From: Paracholeplasma morum
GTDB taxonomy: Bacteria > Bacillota_I > Bacilli_A > Acholeplasmatales > UBA5453
Assembly: GCF_016907055.1 (NCBI RefSeq)
Contig: NZ_JAFBBG010000006.1
Coordinates: forward strand, 1-64,000
DNA length: 64,000 bases
Direction of reading: 5' to 3'
The position numbers were made by a program, and so were the translations under genes. The notes beneath the pieces are model-generated. The model had not been told where the DNA came from, did not search any database, and worked only from the letters and a program-made list of their open reading frames with translations. Below, one piece after another: positions 35,217 to 44,881 of this stretch (within the stretch, counting starts at the first letter, position 1; every line of letters starts with the position of its first letter).

Positions 35217-35768
35217 TTAGTCAAACAATGAAATGGCTTTATGAGGCTCCTCGTGGGCAATATCTTCATTGATTACTTGAGCAACGCGTGTTGAAGCTGC
35301 CGCTGCTATTGCGCCAACAATATCATCAAGGAATGTATGAACGATTCCCTCTTTTTTACCATCTTCGTTTAATCTAGAAACGATACCGTGCTTATTAACA
35401 TCAATATCACCAAAGTTTGTCATGCCGATAACACCATAAAGTCTAGCAACATCAAGGCCTAAAACTTCATCGACTCCAAATAACCCTAGGTCTTGTTCAA
35501 TGATGTCTTGAATTGGACCTCTAAATAGTTTTTGTTCAGCCATTCTATCAAGTTCAACAGCTAGTAAAACATGGTGGAAAATATCTCTTAAAGATAAAAT
35601 CTTCAAGACCGACTCCCTACAAGTTTCAAAACGAATATTGGACGTATAACGCGCTTGTTGTTGGTATGCAATTTTCGCAATCTCATCAATTTCAACGCCT
35701 CTACTCTTTAATGCTTCGACACAAAGACGTGCCATTTCTTCTCTACTGAAAAGTACTTTTTTCTTCAT
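35217..35768 (-). CDS. Phosphatidylglycerophosphatase A-like protein (YutG type)
   Basis: PgpA/YutG-family protein, predicted to dephosphorylate phosphatidylglycerophosphate or a related lipid phosphate. The 183-residue sequence has SREEMARLCVEALKSRGV at the start and the conserved TFLDDIVGAIAAAASTRVAQ at the C-terminus. Its ATG overlaps the fmt TGA (ATGA). This soluble Gram-positive form differs from E. coli PgpA in lacking clear membrane helices. Confidence 0.75.
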   Translation of the reverse strand: MKKKVLFSREEMARLCVEALKSRGVEIDEIAKIAYQQQARYTSNIRFETCRESVLKILSLRDIFHHVLLAVELDRMAEQKLFRGPIQDIIEQDLGLFGVDEVLGLDVARLYGVIGMTNFGDIDVNKHGIVSRLNEDGKKEGIVHTFLDDIVGAIAAAASTRVAQVINEDIAHEEPHKAISLFD

Positions 35769-36682
35769 TGGTTAAATATATCTCCCTTTTTTAAAATTTT
35801 TTGTCCATTTAAAAAGTCAGTTGTTGCCATAATTTTTTTGTTTTCTGGTTGAATCTTTGTAATAGATACAGCCCCATCAGCGGTGCAGACAATTAGTTCT
35901 TTTCTGTCGCTAATGATTTCGCCCGGCTTTCCAGTTACAATTATATCACTTTTTTTCATTTCATACACCTTAATCCGTACATTATTAATGAAAATTGAGC
36001 CTGCCGGTTGAGGTAAAAGTGATCTTAAATGGTTGATTATGCTATCTGAATTCATGTTAAAATCTAAAGTTTCTTCTTCTGGTTTAATATTGTATGCAAA
36101 AGAAACCAGTGATTCATCTTGCTTAATACGATTATTTGTCCCTTTGATTACACTATCTAGTTCTTCTTCTAGAAGTTCTTTTGCAAGCATACTCAGTTTA
36201 TTCATTAAGGTTTCTGTAGTATCTTCGGGGAAAATTTCCGTTTCTTTTTTAGCAATCATATCGCCAGCATCCATTTTTTGAGCCATGTACATTAAAGTAA
36301 CGCCAGTCACAGTATCTCCGTTTTTGATGGCATATTGTACTGGTGCGCCTCCACGGTACTTAGGCAGTAGACTTCCATGTAGATTTAATGAGATTGCTGA
36401 ATCCAAAATAACATTTGGAATCATTTGCCCATATGCTGCAGTAATGATTAAATCAGGTTTAACATCCAATATGGTTTGATAATCCTGTCTCATTTTAATC
36501 GGTTGAAAAACAGGAATATTGTGCTCGAGAGCATACTTTTTAACTGGACTGTGTTCAATCTCACCTTTACGTCCAATCTTTTTATCAGGTTGTGTCACAA
36601 CCAGTTTTACCCCGTAGGTTACGTGCAAATAAGCCAAAGACGGCACTGCATAACTTGGGGTTCCCATGAATACTATGTTCAT
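35765..36682 (-). CDS. fmt: Methionyl-tRNA formyltransferase
   Basis: Formylates initiator Met-tRNA using formyl-tetrahydrofolate. The 305-residue protein starts MNIVFMGTPSYAVPSL and contains GSLLPKYRGGAPVQYAI, the catalytic loop. I chose ATG 36682 (GAGGAGG seven bases upstream) over 36727. It lies 13 bases after priA, as in many Firmicutes. Confidence 0.95.
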   Translation of the reverse strand: MNIVFMGTPSYAVPSLAYLHVTYGVKLVVTQPDKKIGRKGEIEHSPVKKYALEHNIPVFQPIKMRQDYQTILDVKPDLIITAAYGQMIPNVILDSAISLNLHGSLLPKYRGGAPVQYAIKNGDTVTGVTLMYMAQKMDAGDMIAKKETEIFPEDTTETLMNKLSMLAKELLEEELDSVIKGTNNRIKQDESLVSFAYNIKPEEETLDFNMNSDSIINHLRSLLPQPAGSIFINNVRIKVYEMKKSDIIVTGKPGEIISDRKELIVCTADGAVSITKIQPENKKIMATTDFLNGQKILKKGDIFNQ

Positions 36683-36695
36683 AGCATTACCTCCT

Positions 36696-38984
36696 CTATA
36701 AGAAATCCTCGTAAGGATTGATGTCAATAAATAAGTGTTTATATTTTAGTTTAAGATTTCTTAATACTGGCGTTAAATCTAAACGCTTCGGTGCTTTAAT
36801 CGTTAAGTTAGAATAAAATAAGCCATTTGCATAATGGATGAATGAATCACTTGGACCTAAGACTGTATACTGTGAATGTGTCTTAATGATATCCCTTTTT
36901 ATTCTGTTTAGGGTTTCGTCTAGTTCATCTTCATTCTTATGTCCAAACCTAATTTGAACCATGTTCGTAAAAGGGGGGAAATGCCCCAGACGTCTGTTTT
37001 CAAGTTCCTGAGTATAAAACACTTCGTAAGGCTCACTTAGGGATTCAAATACAAAATGATTCGGACTATACGTCTGTATTAGGCTAAGGCCATCCTGATA
37101 GCGTCCACTTCTGCCAATCATTTGTTTCAAGAGGTTATAGGTGTGTTCATTTGCCAAATAACTTGGTAGTTTAAGCCCAAGTTCAGCTAACATCACTGCA
37201 CTTAGTGATACATCAAAATCATGCCCTTTGGCAATGAGTTGTGTCCCAATCAAAACATCATACTCTTTTTCTTTAAATAGGAAGAGCATCTCTTCTGCCT
37301 TCGTTTTATTAGCGACATCACTATCCAAACGAATGACTTTCTTTTGATTGAATGTTTCTTTAAATGACTGTTCTACTTGTTCAATGCCAGTTCCAACCGG
37401 TTTGATTTTATTGGAATTACAGGAAGGACAAGTGTTTCTGACTGGATAGTTTTTTCCACAGTGATGACATATTAGTTTGTTTTTTTGCTTGTGATAGACT
37501 AGGTTTGTCAAGCATGTATCACAGATTGGTACAAACCCACATTCTCTACACATCATAAAATTCGCATAGCCTCGTCTATTAACAAGAATCATCGCTTGTT
37601 CTTTAGGTTTAAGCCCGTTGATTCCTTTTTTTAGATCATTAGAAAACATCGATAAATTACCATTTAATAGTTCTTGTTTCATGTCAACAATTCGGATAGT
37701 TCTCAATGTGTTTCTGATTGATTTTTCTAATCCAAGATAAGTCATTTTCCCCATCTGTGAATCATAGTATTGAACAATTGTTGGGGTAGCAGTTGATAAA
37801 ATTAGGGGTAAATTCATTTGTCTAGATAACACTTGGGCAATTTCATTTGAATCATATCTTGGTTGATTAGCTTCGATATAATTTGAATCATGACATTCAT
37901 CGATTATGATTGCTCCAAGCTCTTTAAACGGCAAGAATAGTGCTTGTTTTGTCCCGATGATTACATTCGCATCGTTCTCTTTGATTGCACGCCAAGTGTC
38001 ATATCGCTCTTGCGATGAGAGCTTAGAATGAATGATATAAACATCCTCAAATGATAACTCAAAGTAAGCGGCCATTTGGAACACTTGGGTTACTTCTGGA
38101 ACAATGATTAAAATAGGTTTATTCCCTAGTTTCTTCTTAACTTCAACAAATACTTCAGTTTTACCAGAACTTACCACTCCATGTAGTAAGAAGCGCTTAT
38201 ATTCTCCGATACTTTTACTTATTTCACTAATTGCATTCGTTTGTTCTTGTGTCAGTATGATGGACTCAGTTTTCTTTTGATACAATAAGCGACTCTTTCG
38301 CTTTTTTTCAACAAGATGATATGAAAGTACACCTTGTTCTAAAAGCGTATTTATTATACTTTTAGATATGCCTTCTTCTAGCAAACTAGATTCTTTATCG
38401 ATACCACTTTTGATTAGCTGAATGATTTGTTGTCTTTTTTCAGTCAATACTTTCGGATGATTCTTGACACTATATTGTTTTTCATATTGGATGCTTTTTC
38501 GGTCTTTATAAGTGTCTACTAAAAGAAGCATACCTTCTTCAACTTGAGACTTAACTTTTTTCAATAATGACGGTGAGAGCTCATCTAGATAGACTGTCTT
38601 ATTGGCAATCATTTCTGTCCAAAATGCATTACTCTTATCGGTTAGTAAGAGCTGTTTGCGATAATCCAGATGAAGTCCTAAAGGCACAATTAGGGAAAAA
38701 GCCATCGCTTTACTTACGAAAGATCTCGATTCAATATAGTCTATAAGTTTAAGCTGGGAATCGTTCACGATTGGTGCCATATCTAGAACTGTTAATATCT
38801 CTTTGTTTGCATCAATAGAAGTCTTTGTAAGTTCAATGACTAACCCAAGTCTTTTTTGATAACCAAAAGGTACATAAACACGCATGCCAACTTTTAAAAT
38901 CCCTACCATACTGGAAGGGACTATGTAGTCATAGGTAGATTCAATTTCTTGAGTTTTTAAATCAATAATGACTTTTGCAAACAT
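36696..38984 (-). CDS. priA: Primosomal helicase PriA
   Basis: 3'-5' helicase that restarts stalled replication forks. The 762-residue protein has an N-terminal 3'BD-like domain (MFAKVIIDLKTQEIESTYDY), Walker A GVVSSGKTEV, the DEAH-type box IIIDECHDS, and the zinc-binding cysteines CRECG, CDTC, CHHCG and CPSC. GTQLIAKGHDFD is helicase motif V. First gene of the priA-fmt-pgpA-HD operon. Confidence 0.96.
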   Translation of the reverse strand: MFAKVIIDLKTQEIESTYDYIVPSSMVGILKVGMRVYVPFGYQKRLGLVIELTKTSIDANKEILTVLDMAPIVNDSQLKLIDYIESRSFVSKAMAFSLIVPLGLHLDYRKQLLLTDKSNAFWTEMIANKTVYLDELSPSLLKKVKSQVEEGMLLLVDTYKDRKSIQYEKQYSVKNHPKVLTEKRQQIIQLIKSGIDKESSLLEEGISKSIINTLLEQGVLSYHLVEKKRKSRLLYQKKTESIILTQEQTNAISEISKSIGEYKRFLLHGVVSSGKTEVFVEVKKKLGNKPILIIVPEVTQVFQMAAYFELSFEDVYIIHSKLSSQERYDTWRAIKENDANVIIGTKQALFLPFKELGAIIIDECHDSNYIEANQPRYDSNEIAQVLSRQMNLPLILSTATPTIVQYYDSQMGKMTYLGLEKSIRNTLRTIRIVDMKQELLNGNLSMFSNDLKKGINGLKPKEQAMILVNRRGYANFMMCRECGFVPICDTCLTNLVYHKQKNKLICHHCGKNYPVRNTCPSCNSNKIKPVGTGIEQVEQSFKETFNQKKVIRLDSDVANKTKAEEMLFLFKEKEYDVLIGTQLIAKGHDFDVSLSAVMLAELGLKLPSYLANEHTYNLLKQMIGRSGRYQDGLSLIQTYSPNHFVFESLSEPYEVFYTQELENRRLGHFPPFTNMVQIRFGHKNEDELDETLNRIKRDIIKTHSQYTVLGPSDSFIHYANGLFYSNLTIKAPKRLDLTPVLRNLKLKYKHLFIDINPYEDFL

Positions 38985-39001
38985 GCGATCACCACGTTAA
39001 A

Positions 39002-39030
39002 ATTATATCATAAACCTCTATGGATAGAGG
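39002..39030 (-). promoter_or_regulatory. Extended -10 promoter of priA with abutting palindrome
   Basis: Minus-strand TGATATAAT (39002-39010) about 18 bases before priA. Four bases upstream lies a perfect inverted repeat, CCTCTAT and ATAGAGG (39015-39030), over the -35 position. It could be an operator. Confidence 0.55.
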
Positions 39031-39085
39031 ATTATTTTGTCTAGTAGGTATAAATGTTAATCCTTTAGAAAAGATACCTAAATGA

Positions 39086-39121
39086 AAATGAACCCCTTCA
39101 TCGATATTGACGAAGGGGTTC
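39086..39121 (-). terminator. Terminator of the SPFH operon
   Basis: A 10-bp stem, GAACCCCTTC and GAAGGGGTTC (39090-39099 and 39112-39121). The T-rich stretch following on the minus strand is interrupted (CATTTTCATTT). Confidence 0.75.
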
Positions 39122-39134
39122 AAGTTGCTTATGA

Positions 39135-40076
39135 TTACTTTTTATCTTGAGTTGGTGAATCAGAGAATACTTCTTTACCAGCTGCTACCATACTTGCTAA
39201 ACCTTGTAGTTCTGAAGGAATAATCAACTTAGTTGCTTGACCTTTAGATACTTCAACCATTGCTTCATAACCTTTCATGGTTAATACAGCATGATCTGCT
39301 TTAGCATCTTTTATCATTGCGATACCTTTTGCAGTAGCTTCTTGAACTCGTAAAATCGCTTCAGCTTCCCCAGTTGCACGAAGAATTGCAGATTCCTTTT
39401 GAGCTTCAGCTTCAAGAATTTGTGATAACTTGAACCCTTCGGCTTTTAGAATCGCACTTTGCTTTTCCCCTTCAGCAATCAGAATGCTTTGTCGTTTTTC
39501 ACGTTCTGCACGCATTTGCTTTTCCATGGCTTCTCTAATGTCTTTTGGTGGAATAATGTTCTTTAACTCGACACGGATAACTTTTATCCCCCATGGATCG
39601 GTTGCTTCATCCAAAATAATACGCATTTTACCATTGATTAACTCACGGCTAGTAAGTGCTTGGTCTAAATCAATCGCCCCAATGATATTACGTAACGTTG
39701 TTGCAGATAATGTTTCAAGTGCTCTATTAGGGTTATCTACACCATAAGCAAATGCTTTTGGATCGGTAATTTGATAATAGACAACTGTATCGATTTGAAT
39801 CGTAACATTATCTTTAGTAATAACCGGTTGTGGTGCATAATCGTTAACGATTTCTTTTAGCACTACTACTTTTGAAACGCGGTCTAAGAATGGGACTAAC
39901 CAGTGAATACCGGTATTCCAAGTCGTGTAATAACGACCTAGTCTTTCAATAACCATCGATTGAGTTTGTCTAACAATTCTGACACTTGATAATGCAACCA
40001 AAAGTGCGACAACTAATAAAATCAACAAAATAACTAATACGACTGTACCTGGATTTGTTGCTAATACATTAAACAT
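39135..40076 (-). CDS. SPFH/stomatin-family membrane protein (QmcA type)
   Basis: Membrane-anchored prohibitin/stomatin-like protein that forms large oligomers in membrane microdomains. The 313-residue protein has one N-terminal helix (about 12-33), then the SPFH domain (MVIERLGRYYTTWNTGIHWLVPFLDRV), followed by a long Glu/Ala-rich coiled coil (KQSAILKAEGFKLSQILEAEAQKES). It is paired with an NfeD gene 19 bases upstream, the standard partner arrangement. Confidence 0.9.
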   Translation of the reverse strand: MFNVLATNPGTVVLVILLILLVVALLVALSSVRIVRQTQSMVIERLGRYYTTWNTGIHWLVPFLDRVSKVVVLKEIVNDYAPQPVITKDNVTIQIDTVVYYQITDPKAFAYGVDNPNRALETLSATTLRNIIGAIDLDQALTSRELINGKMRIILDEATDPWGIKVIRVELKNIIPPKDIREAMEKQMRAEREKRQSILIAEGEKQSAILKAEGFKLSQILEAEAQKESAILRATGEAEAILRVQEATAKGIAMIKDAKADHAVLTMKGYEAMVEVSKGQATKLIIPSELQGLASMVAAGKEVFSDSPTQDKK

Positions 40077-40094
40077 GTTTATCTCTCCTTTTTT

Positions 40095-40547
40095 TTATAT
40101 TTCTTCTTTTAAGACATCGACAAGAAGTTTATTTCCTACGATGTCGAGAATGACGACTCTTGTGCCTTGAATAATTGGCGTTTTTGAAGTTGAGAATGCA
40201 GTCCAAACTTGAGAATTAACTTTAACTTCACCTTTGCCATCAAAAGGTATTTCTGTGGTTACAATCCCGTGCATGCCAATCATACGGTCTGCATTGGTCC
40301 TAATAACCTCTTTATCCATGAACCGTTTACTAAGTGGTCTAGTGGCAAATAACAATACAAGTGAAACAACAATGAAGATTGCAAATTGATAGACAATCCA
40401 TACACCAAGCGCAGCAGCAACCAGTGCAGCTACAGCCCCAATAGTAAACCAAATCGTTACAAGATCAGATGTTTCAAGTTCCACTACAATCGTGCCAACT
40501 AGAACCACAGACCAAATAATTATCATTAATACTTCATTTGGACTCAT
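40095..40547 (-). CDS. NfeD-like membrane protein
   Basis: The 150-residue protein has hydrophobic segments near 7-23, 32-49 and 52-69 and a C-terminal OB-fold (GMHGIVTTEIPFDGKGEVKVNSQVWTA). This is the short NfeD form without the protease domain, which pairs with SPFH proteins. Its ATG overlaps the preceding gene (ATGA). Confidence 0.85.
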   Translation of the reverse strand: MSPNEVLMIIIWSVVLVGTIVVELETSDLVTIWFTIGAVAALVAAALGVWIVYQFAIFIVVSLVLLFATRPLSKRFMDKEVIRTNADRMIGMHGIVTTEIPFDGKGEVKVNSQVWTAFSTSKTPIIQGTRVVILDIVGNKLLVDVLKEEI

Positions 40548-40927
40548 GCCTTAACCTCCTCATCTAAATCAACTATTAATAGTTTCTCGGTCCCAGACCA
40601 TTTAGCGCGAAACTTATAGTTGTTATTGTTTAAAAAATCAAAATTAGTCAACACGCTTATATCGCTTATGACTTTTTTACTGCTAATTCTGCCGTAACTC
40701 TTTTTAATCGCTACATCCAGTAAGTGGTTCTTATTAACATCCCCACGCATTGCTTCTTCTTTGTTTAGATTTTTAATGACAACGCGTCTTTTTTCTTTAT
40801 CTATACCCACAATTACTTTATAGGCATCCACGAAATAGGATGCAGCTACTTTATTCAAAGTGATGTTTGAATCATAAAACGTCACTGTTCCCAAAGTGTC
40901 CTTGGGCATAATCCATTCTATAGCCAT
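40544..40927 (-). CDS. Small unknown protein ahead of the nfeD-SPFH pair
   Basis: I do not recognise this 127-residue soluble protein. It starts MAIEWIMPKDTLGTVTFYDSNI, has basic stretches (DKEKRRVVIKNLNKEEAMRG; KKSYGRISSKKVI) and ends in an acidic tail (VDLDEEVKA). ATG 40927 has GGAGGG upstream; an earlier in-frame start at 40975 is within the promoter. It is translationally coupled to nfeD and probably acts with the membrane complex. Confidence 0.75.
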   Translation of the reverse strand: MAIEWIMPKDTLGTVTFYDSNITLNKVAASYFVDAYKVIVGIDKEKRRVVIKNLNKEEAMRGDVNKNHLLDVAIKKSYGRISSKKVISDISVLTNFDFLNNNNYKFRAKWSGTEKLLIVDLDEEVKA

Positions 40928-40948
40928 ATGTTTCCCTCCTACACTCTT

Positions 40949-40954
40949 ATTATA
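40949..40954 (-). promoter_or_regulatory. -10 element of the SPFH operon
   Basis: Minus-strand TATAAT directly preceded by GTG, 22 bases before the first start codon; -35 unclear (TATTGA at 17 bases). Confidence 0.5.
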
Positions 40955-41019
40955 CACTATTTTTGGATTTTTCAATACACTTTTTGAATTTATTTGAATT
41001 TATTAAAACAGAATTGATT

Positions 41020-41048
41020 TTGAAAAAACCACCAAATTATTGGTGGTT
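41020..41048 (-). terminator. Terminator of the nusA-infB operon
   Basis: AACCACCAA and TTGGTGGTT (41027-41035, 41040-41048) form a 9-bp stem with a 4-base loop, followed by a T run on the minus strand. Confidence 0.9.
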
Positions 41049-41056
41049 AATCTATA

Positions 41057-41401
41057 TTATTGAACACTCTTTAAGAGTTTATCGATCTTGTTACCATAGG
41101 CTAGAGCTTCATCGTATTTAAAGATAAGTTCTGGCATTTTTCTTAAGTTATTCACTTTAATCGCAAGTTCTTTACGAATTTGCTTATTAATCTTATCGAG
41201 ATTGGCTTGTGCCTTATTGATGACTTCAGGGTCATCATTAAGGATTGTATAGTATACAGTCGCATAAGATAAGTCTCTTGTGATTTTAACTTCTGTGATG
41301 TTATAGTAATTAATTTCTTGGCTCTTATTTTCTTTATTGACAATGATTGCCAGTTCACGTTGAACAAGTGAATTTAATCTTTCAATAGATAGACTTGACA
41401 T
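41057..41401 (-). CDS. rbfA: Ribosome-binding factor A
   Basis: 30S maturation factor with a type II KH fold. The 114-residue protein has ERLNSLVQRELAIIV and a C-terminal MPELIFKYDEALAYGNKIDKLL, both family features. It follows infB by two bases and ends the operon. Confidence 0.93.
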   Translation of the reverse strand: MSSLSIERLNSLVQRELAIIVNKENKSQEINYYNITEVKITRDLSYATVYYTILNDDPEVINKAQANLDKINKQIRKELAIKVNNLRKMPELIFKYDEALAYGNKIDKLLKSVQ

Positions 41402-41403
41402 AC

Positions 41404-43227
41404 TTAAACACGCTCCACTTCTTTTTCGATTGATGCTTCGATAATGTCTGCTTCCTTAATGTCGTTATACCCTTCAATAGAAATACCACATTCATAGCCG
41501 GCTTTAACTTCTTTAACTTCGTCTTTAAAACGTTTTAAAGTGTCCATTTTGCCTTCATAAACTACAATACCTTCTCTAATTACTCTAACTAAGGAGTTTC
41601 TTTCGATAACGCCATCTGTTACATAACAACCGGCAACTGTACCGACTTTAGAAATCTTGAATATGTTTCTTACAACAGCTTGACCTGTTACAACTTCTTC
41701 AAATTCTGGTGCTAACATACCTGTTAAAGCAGCTTCAATGTCTTCAATTGCCTTATAAATAATATTATAAAGTCTAATTTCAACACCTTGTTGTTTTGCT
41801 GTTTCGCGTACACTTGAGGTTGGTCTTACGTTGAATCCGATAATGATTGCATTTGAGGCGTTTGCTAACGATACGTCTGATTCAGTGATTGCACCAACAG
41901 ATGAACGGATCACGTTAACGTGTAATCCCTCAATGTTAATCTTTTCTAAAGAGCCCTTCAATGCTTCGATTGAGCCTTGAGTGTCTCCTTTAATAATTAG
42001 AATGAGTTCTTTTTGTTCAGCTTCTGCTTGTTCCATCATGGACATTAGTGAAGCTTTCTTTTGTTTTTGAAGTTCGCCTTCTCTGGTTCTTGCTAATCTT
42101 TCTTCAGCAATTTGACGCGCTTGACGTTCATCTTCAATCGCAACAAAGATATCCCCAGCAAGAGGCATATCATAAAGACCAGTGATTTCTACTGGTTGAG
42201 AAGGAATAGCTCCATCAAAACGACGTTTTGTGTCATCATTCATGGTTCTAACCTTACCATAAGTATTACCCGCAACGATGTTGTCTCCAACTTTTAATGT
42301 TCCGTTTGTAACGATTACGGTTGCTACGACACCTCTACCTTTATCTAGTCTAGCTTCAATGACAGTACCACTGGCTAAACGATTAGGATTGGCTTTATAC
42401 TCTTCAATTTCTGAAACCAGTTGAATGACTTCAAGTAATGTATCTATGCCTTTGTTCTTTAACGCTGATACTTCAACATACGGTGTATCGCCACCCCATG
42501 CTTCTGGTACTAATCCAAGTTTAGATAGTTCAGTCATAACAAACTCAGGATTGGCAGACGGTTTATCCATCTTATTAACTGCAACAATAATCTTTACGCC
42601 TGCTGCTTGAGCATGTTGTAAAGCTTCTACTGTTTGAGGCATCACGCCGTCATCTGCAGCTACTACTAATACGCAAAGGTCTGTAACTTTAGCACCACGT
42701 GCTCTCATTTCTGTGAAAGCGGCGTGACCTGGAGTATCAATGAATGTAATTAATTCACCATTTTTTTCTACTTGGTAAGCCCCGATGTGTTGGGTAATTC
42801 CACCTGCTTCACCTTGGACAACTCTTGAGTGTCTAATGGTGTCTAGGAGGGTTGTTTTACCGTGGTCTACGTGACCCATTACGGTTACGATTGGTGCACG
42901 TTTTACTAAATCTTCTTCTTTATCTTCAAATTTCATTTCATCAAATCTAGTTACGTCTGTAATGACTTCATCTTGAATTTTGAAGCCCATATCATCCGCA
43001 ATTAGTTCAATGGTATCTCTATCAATCGATTGATTGACTGAAGTCATCACACCAAGCATCATTAATTTCTTTATGATTTCAGCGTTTGAGATGCCTAATG
43101 ACTCAGCAACCTCCGATACTTTCATATTTGGTTTGTAAATCACCGTCTTACCCTTGGATGTATTAACATCTTTTCTAGGGATATTGGACGTTCTAACGTC
43201 TTTTTTTGTTGTAGGACGTTTCTTCAT
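41404..43227 (-). CDS. infB: Translation initiation factor IF-2
   Basis: GTPase that delivers initiator tRNA to the 30S subunit. The 607-residue protein has a short basic N-terminus, an IF2_N motif ([19 protein letters not shown]), the G domain from about residue 112 ([29 protein letters not shown]), and C-terminal domains ending in [11 protein letters not shown]. The long N-terminal region of Bacillus or E. coli IF2 is absent, as in Mollicutes. Confidence 0.97.
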   Translation of the reverse strand: MKKRPTTKKDVRTSNIPRKDVNTSKGKTVIYKPNMKVSEVAESLGISNAEIIKKLMMLGVMTSVNQSIDRDTIELIADDMGFKIQDEVITDVTRFDEMKFEDKEEDLVKRAPIVTVMGHVDHGKTTLLDTIRHSRVVQGEAGGITQHIGAYQVEKNGELITFIDTPGHAAFTEMRARGAKVTDLCVLVVAADDGVMPQTVEALQHAQAAGVKIIVAVNKMDKPSANPEFVMTELSKLGLVPEAWGGDTPYVEVSALKNKGIDTLLEVIQLVSEIEEYKANPNRLASGTVIEARLDKGRGVVATVIVTNGTLKVGDNIVAGNTYGKVRTMNDDTKRRFDGAIPSQPVEITGLYDMPLAGDIFVAIEDERQARQIAEERLARTREGELQKQKKASLMSMMEQAEAEQKELILIIKGDTQGSIEALKGSLEKINIEGLHVNVIRSSVGAITESDVSLANASNAIIIGFNVRPTSSVRETAKQQGVEIRLYNIIYKAIEDIEAALTGMLAPEFEEVVTGQAVVRNIFKISKVGTVAGCYVTDGVIERNSLVRVIREGIVVYEGKMDTLKRFKDEVKEVKAGYECGISIEGYNDIKEADIIEASIEKEVERV

Positions 43228-43241
43228 AGTATCACTTCCTT

Positions 43242-43520
43242 TTATTTTTTAAACATATTACTAAACCCCTGATCTGTGATAGCAAGTGCTTTTATGTTTG
43301 ATTTCCCGACTGCTTTGGATAAGGTGGCAGTGTCGAATATCTCTAGGACTTCGACCCCATAGAACTTAGCCTTATCGCGAACTTTCTTCTTTGTATTGTC
43401 TGCCGCATCGTTGGCAAGAAATACAAGTTTTGCAGATTTATTACGAATTGCTTCAATAGCAAATTCTGTCCCTAATTTAGCCTTTCCTGCAACTAAGGCT
43501 AAACCAATACGGCTAGGCAT
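43242..43520 (-). CDS. ylxQ: L7Ae-family ribosome-associated protein YlxQ
   Basis: Small RNA-binding protein (92 residues) of the L7Ae/L30e family, usually encoded between ylxR and inf[43 protein letters not shown] is the K-turn-binding pattern (given as its span). It overlaps ylxR by eight bases. Confidence 0.9.
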   Translation of the reverse strand: MPSRIGLALVAGKAKLGTEFAIEAIRNKSAKLVFLANDAADNTKKKVRDKAKFYGVEVLEIFDTATLSKAVGKSNIKALAITDQGFSNMFKK

Positions 43521-43779
43521 TTGGGATTAGCGCCATAAGCGCTTCATATACTTCATCTGGCACTGTTACTTCTAGTTTTTTATCCAGTGCTTTTGTCTTT
43601 TTAGCTTTTTCAATTACTTCTTTAGAAAGGATTAGGTATGCCCCTCTTCCGGGTGCTTTACCTTTCAAATCCACGCTTACTATGCCCTCTTTGGTTGCAG
43701 CCACACGAATCAGTTCCTTCTTTGGACGTAGTTCTTTAGTGACCACACAAGTACGCATTGGAATTTTCTTTTCTTTCAT
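43513..43779 (-). CDS. ylxR: YlxR-family nucleic-acid-binding protein
   Basis: Small basic protein (88 residues) in the nusA-infB operon, with the family motifs MRTCVVTKELRPKKELIRV and KAPGRGAYL. Family studies connect YlxR with RNA binding or transcription regulation; the exact role is unclear. Confidence 0.9.
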   Translation of the reverse strand: MKEKKIPMRTCVVTKELRPKKELIRVAATKEGIVSVDLKGKAPGRGAYLILSKEVIEKAKKTKALDKKLEVTVPDEVYEALMALIPNA

Positions 43780-43791
43780 TGGAATTCCTCC

Positions 43792-44868
43792 TTAAAAAAT
43801 GATACCTTCGGCATCAGCCATTGAGGCGCTCTTAATGTCAATCTTCCAGTTAATAGCTTGAACGGCAAGTTTAACGTTTTGGCCTGCTTTACCAATTGCT
43901 AGAGACAATTTATCATCCGCAACAACTGCCAATGCAGTACGTTTAATTGGGTTAATTTGGGTAACCGCAAGCACTTCTGCTGGTTGTAGGGAGTTGGCAA
44001 TTAAGTCTCTTTCGTTAGTGCTCCATAAGAATAAGTCCACTTTTTCTCCAGATAATGCTCTAACGATTTCTTTAATACGAGATGAGTTTTCACCGATACA
44101 TGCCCCGATTGCATCTACGTTTTTGTCATTTGACATTACGCCGACTTTTGTGCGGTCACCTGCATCTCTGGCAATACCCATAATCTCAACAGTACCATCT
44201 TTGATTTCCGGAATAAGGTTTTCAAATAAACGTTTGACTAGGCTCTTATCAAGTCTAGTAACCAATACTTTAGGCCCTTTAGTCTTCATTTCAACACTTG
44301 CGATAAATACTTTGATAGACTCACCGACTACAAACTTATCAGTTGGTAGTGCTTCTCTTTTTGGAAGTAAAGTCGTGAGTTCTTTACCTAAGTCAAGACG
44401 GTAATAATCATCATCTTCGCCAATGACTTTCGCAATAACCATTTCTTTTTCTCTTTCTTTGAAATAGTTATAGACATTGTCTTTTTCAATACTCTTTAAG
44501 TGTTGATTTAAGACATTCTTTAAGTTTACAACCGCTGTTTGAGAAAACTCTTTAGGGTTAATCGACTCTTCTAAGATATCGCCTACTTTAATTCTTGATT
44601 TGATCTTCTTAGCATCTGAAAGCTTCATTTGTTTTAATGTTGGATCTGCTTCTAAATCAAACCCCTCATCAGATACAACTAAGTGTTGTTCATATACCAT
44701 GATTTCATTCTTTTCAGGGTTTAATTCTACTCTACAAGATGCATGCCCCCTGCTTTTCTTAAATGCGACGACCATGCCTTTAACAAAAGCATCGGTAATC
44801 ATTTCTACTGGAATATTTCTTTCATCTGCGATTACTTCTAACAATCTAAAAAACTCTTTACTTACCAT
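43792..44868 (-). CDS. nusA: Transcription termination/antitermination factor NusA
   Basis: RNA polymerase elongation factor. The 358-residue protein has the N-terminal RNAP-binding domain, an S1 domain (MVIAKVIGEDDDYYRLDLG), and two KH domains (IGACIGENSSRIKEIV; LSLAIGKAGQNVKLAVQ). The acidic repeats of E. coli NusA are absent, as usual in Firmicutes. Second gene after rimP. Confidence 0.96.
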   Translation of the reverse strand: MVSKEFFRLLEVIADERNIPVEMITDAFVKGMVVAFKKSRGHASCRVELNPEKNEIMVYEQHLVVSDEGFDLEADPTLKQMKLSDAKKIKSRIKVGDILEESINPKEFSQTAVVNLKNVLNQHLKSIEKDNVYNYFKEREKEMVIAKVIGEDDDYYRLDLGKELTTLLPKREALPTDKFVVGESIKVFIASVEMKTKGPKVLVTRLDKSLVKRLFENLIPEIKDGTVEIMGIARDAGDRTKVGVMSNDKNVDAIGACIGENSSRIKEIVRALSGEKVDLFLWSTNERDLIANSLQPAEVLAVTQINPIKRTALAVVADDKLSLAIGKAGQNVKLAVQAINWKIDIKSASMADAEGIIF

Positions 44869-44881
44869 TTATTTAATCCTC

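Noticed and set aside
43994-44404. 136-codon plus-strand frame opposite nusA
   Set aside because: Antisense shadow of a well-supported gene; Ser/Ile-rich low-complexity product and no homology signs.
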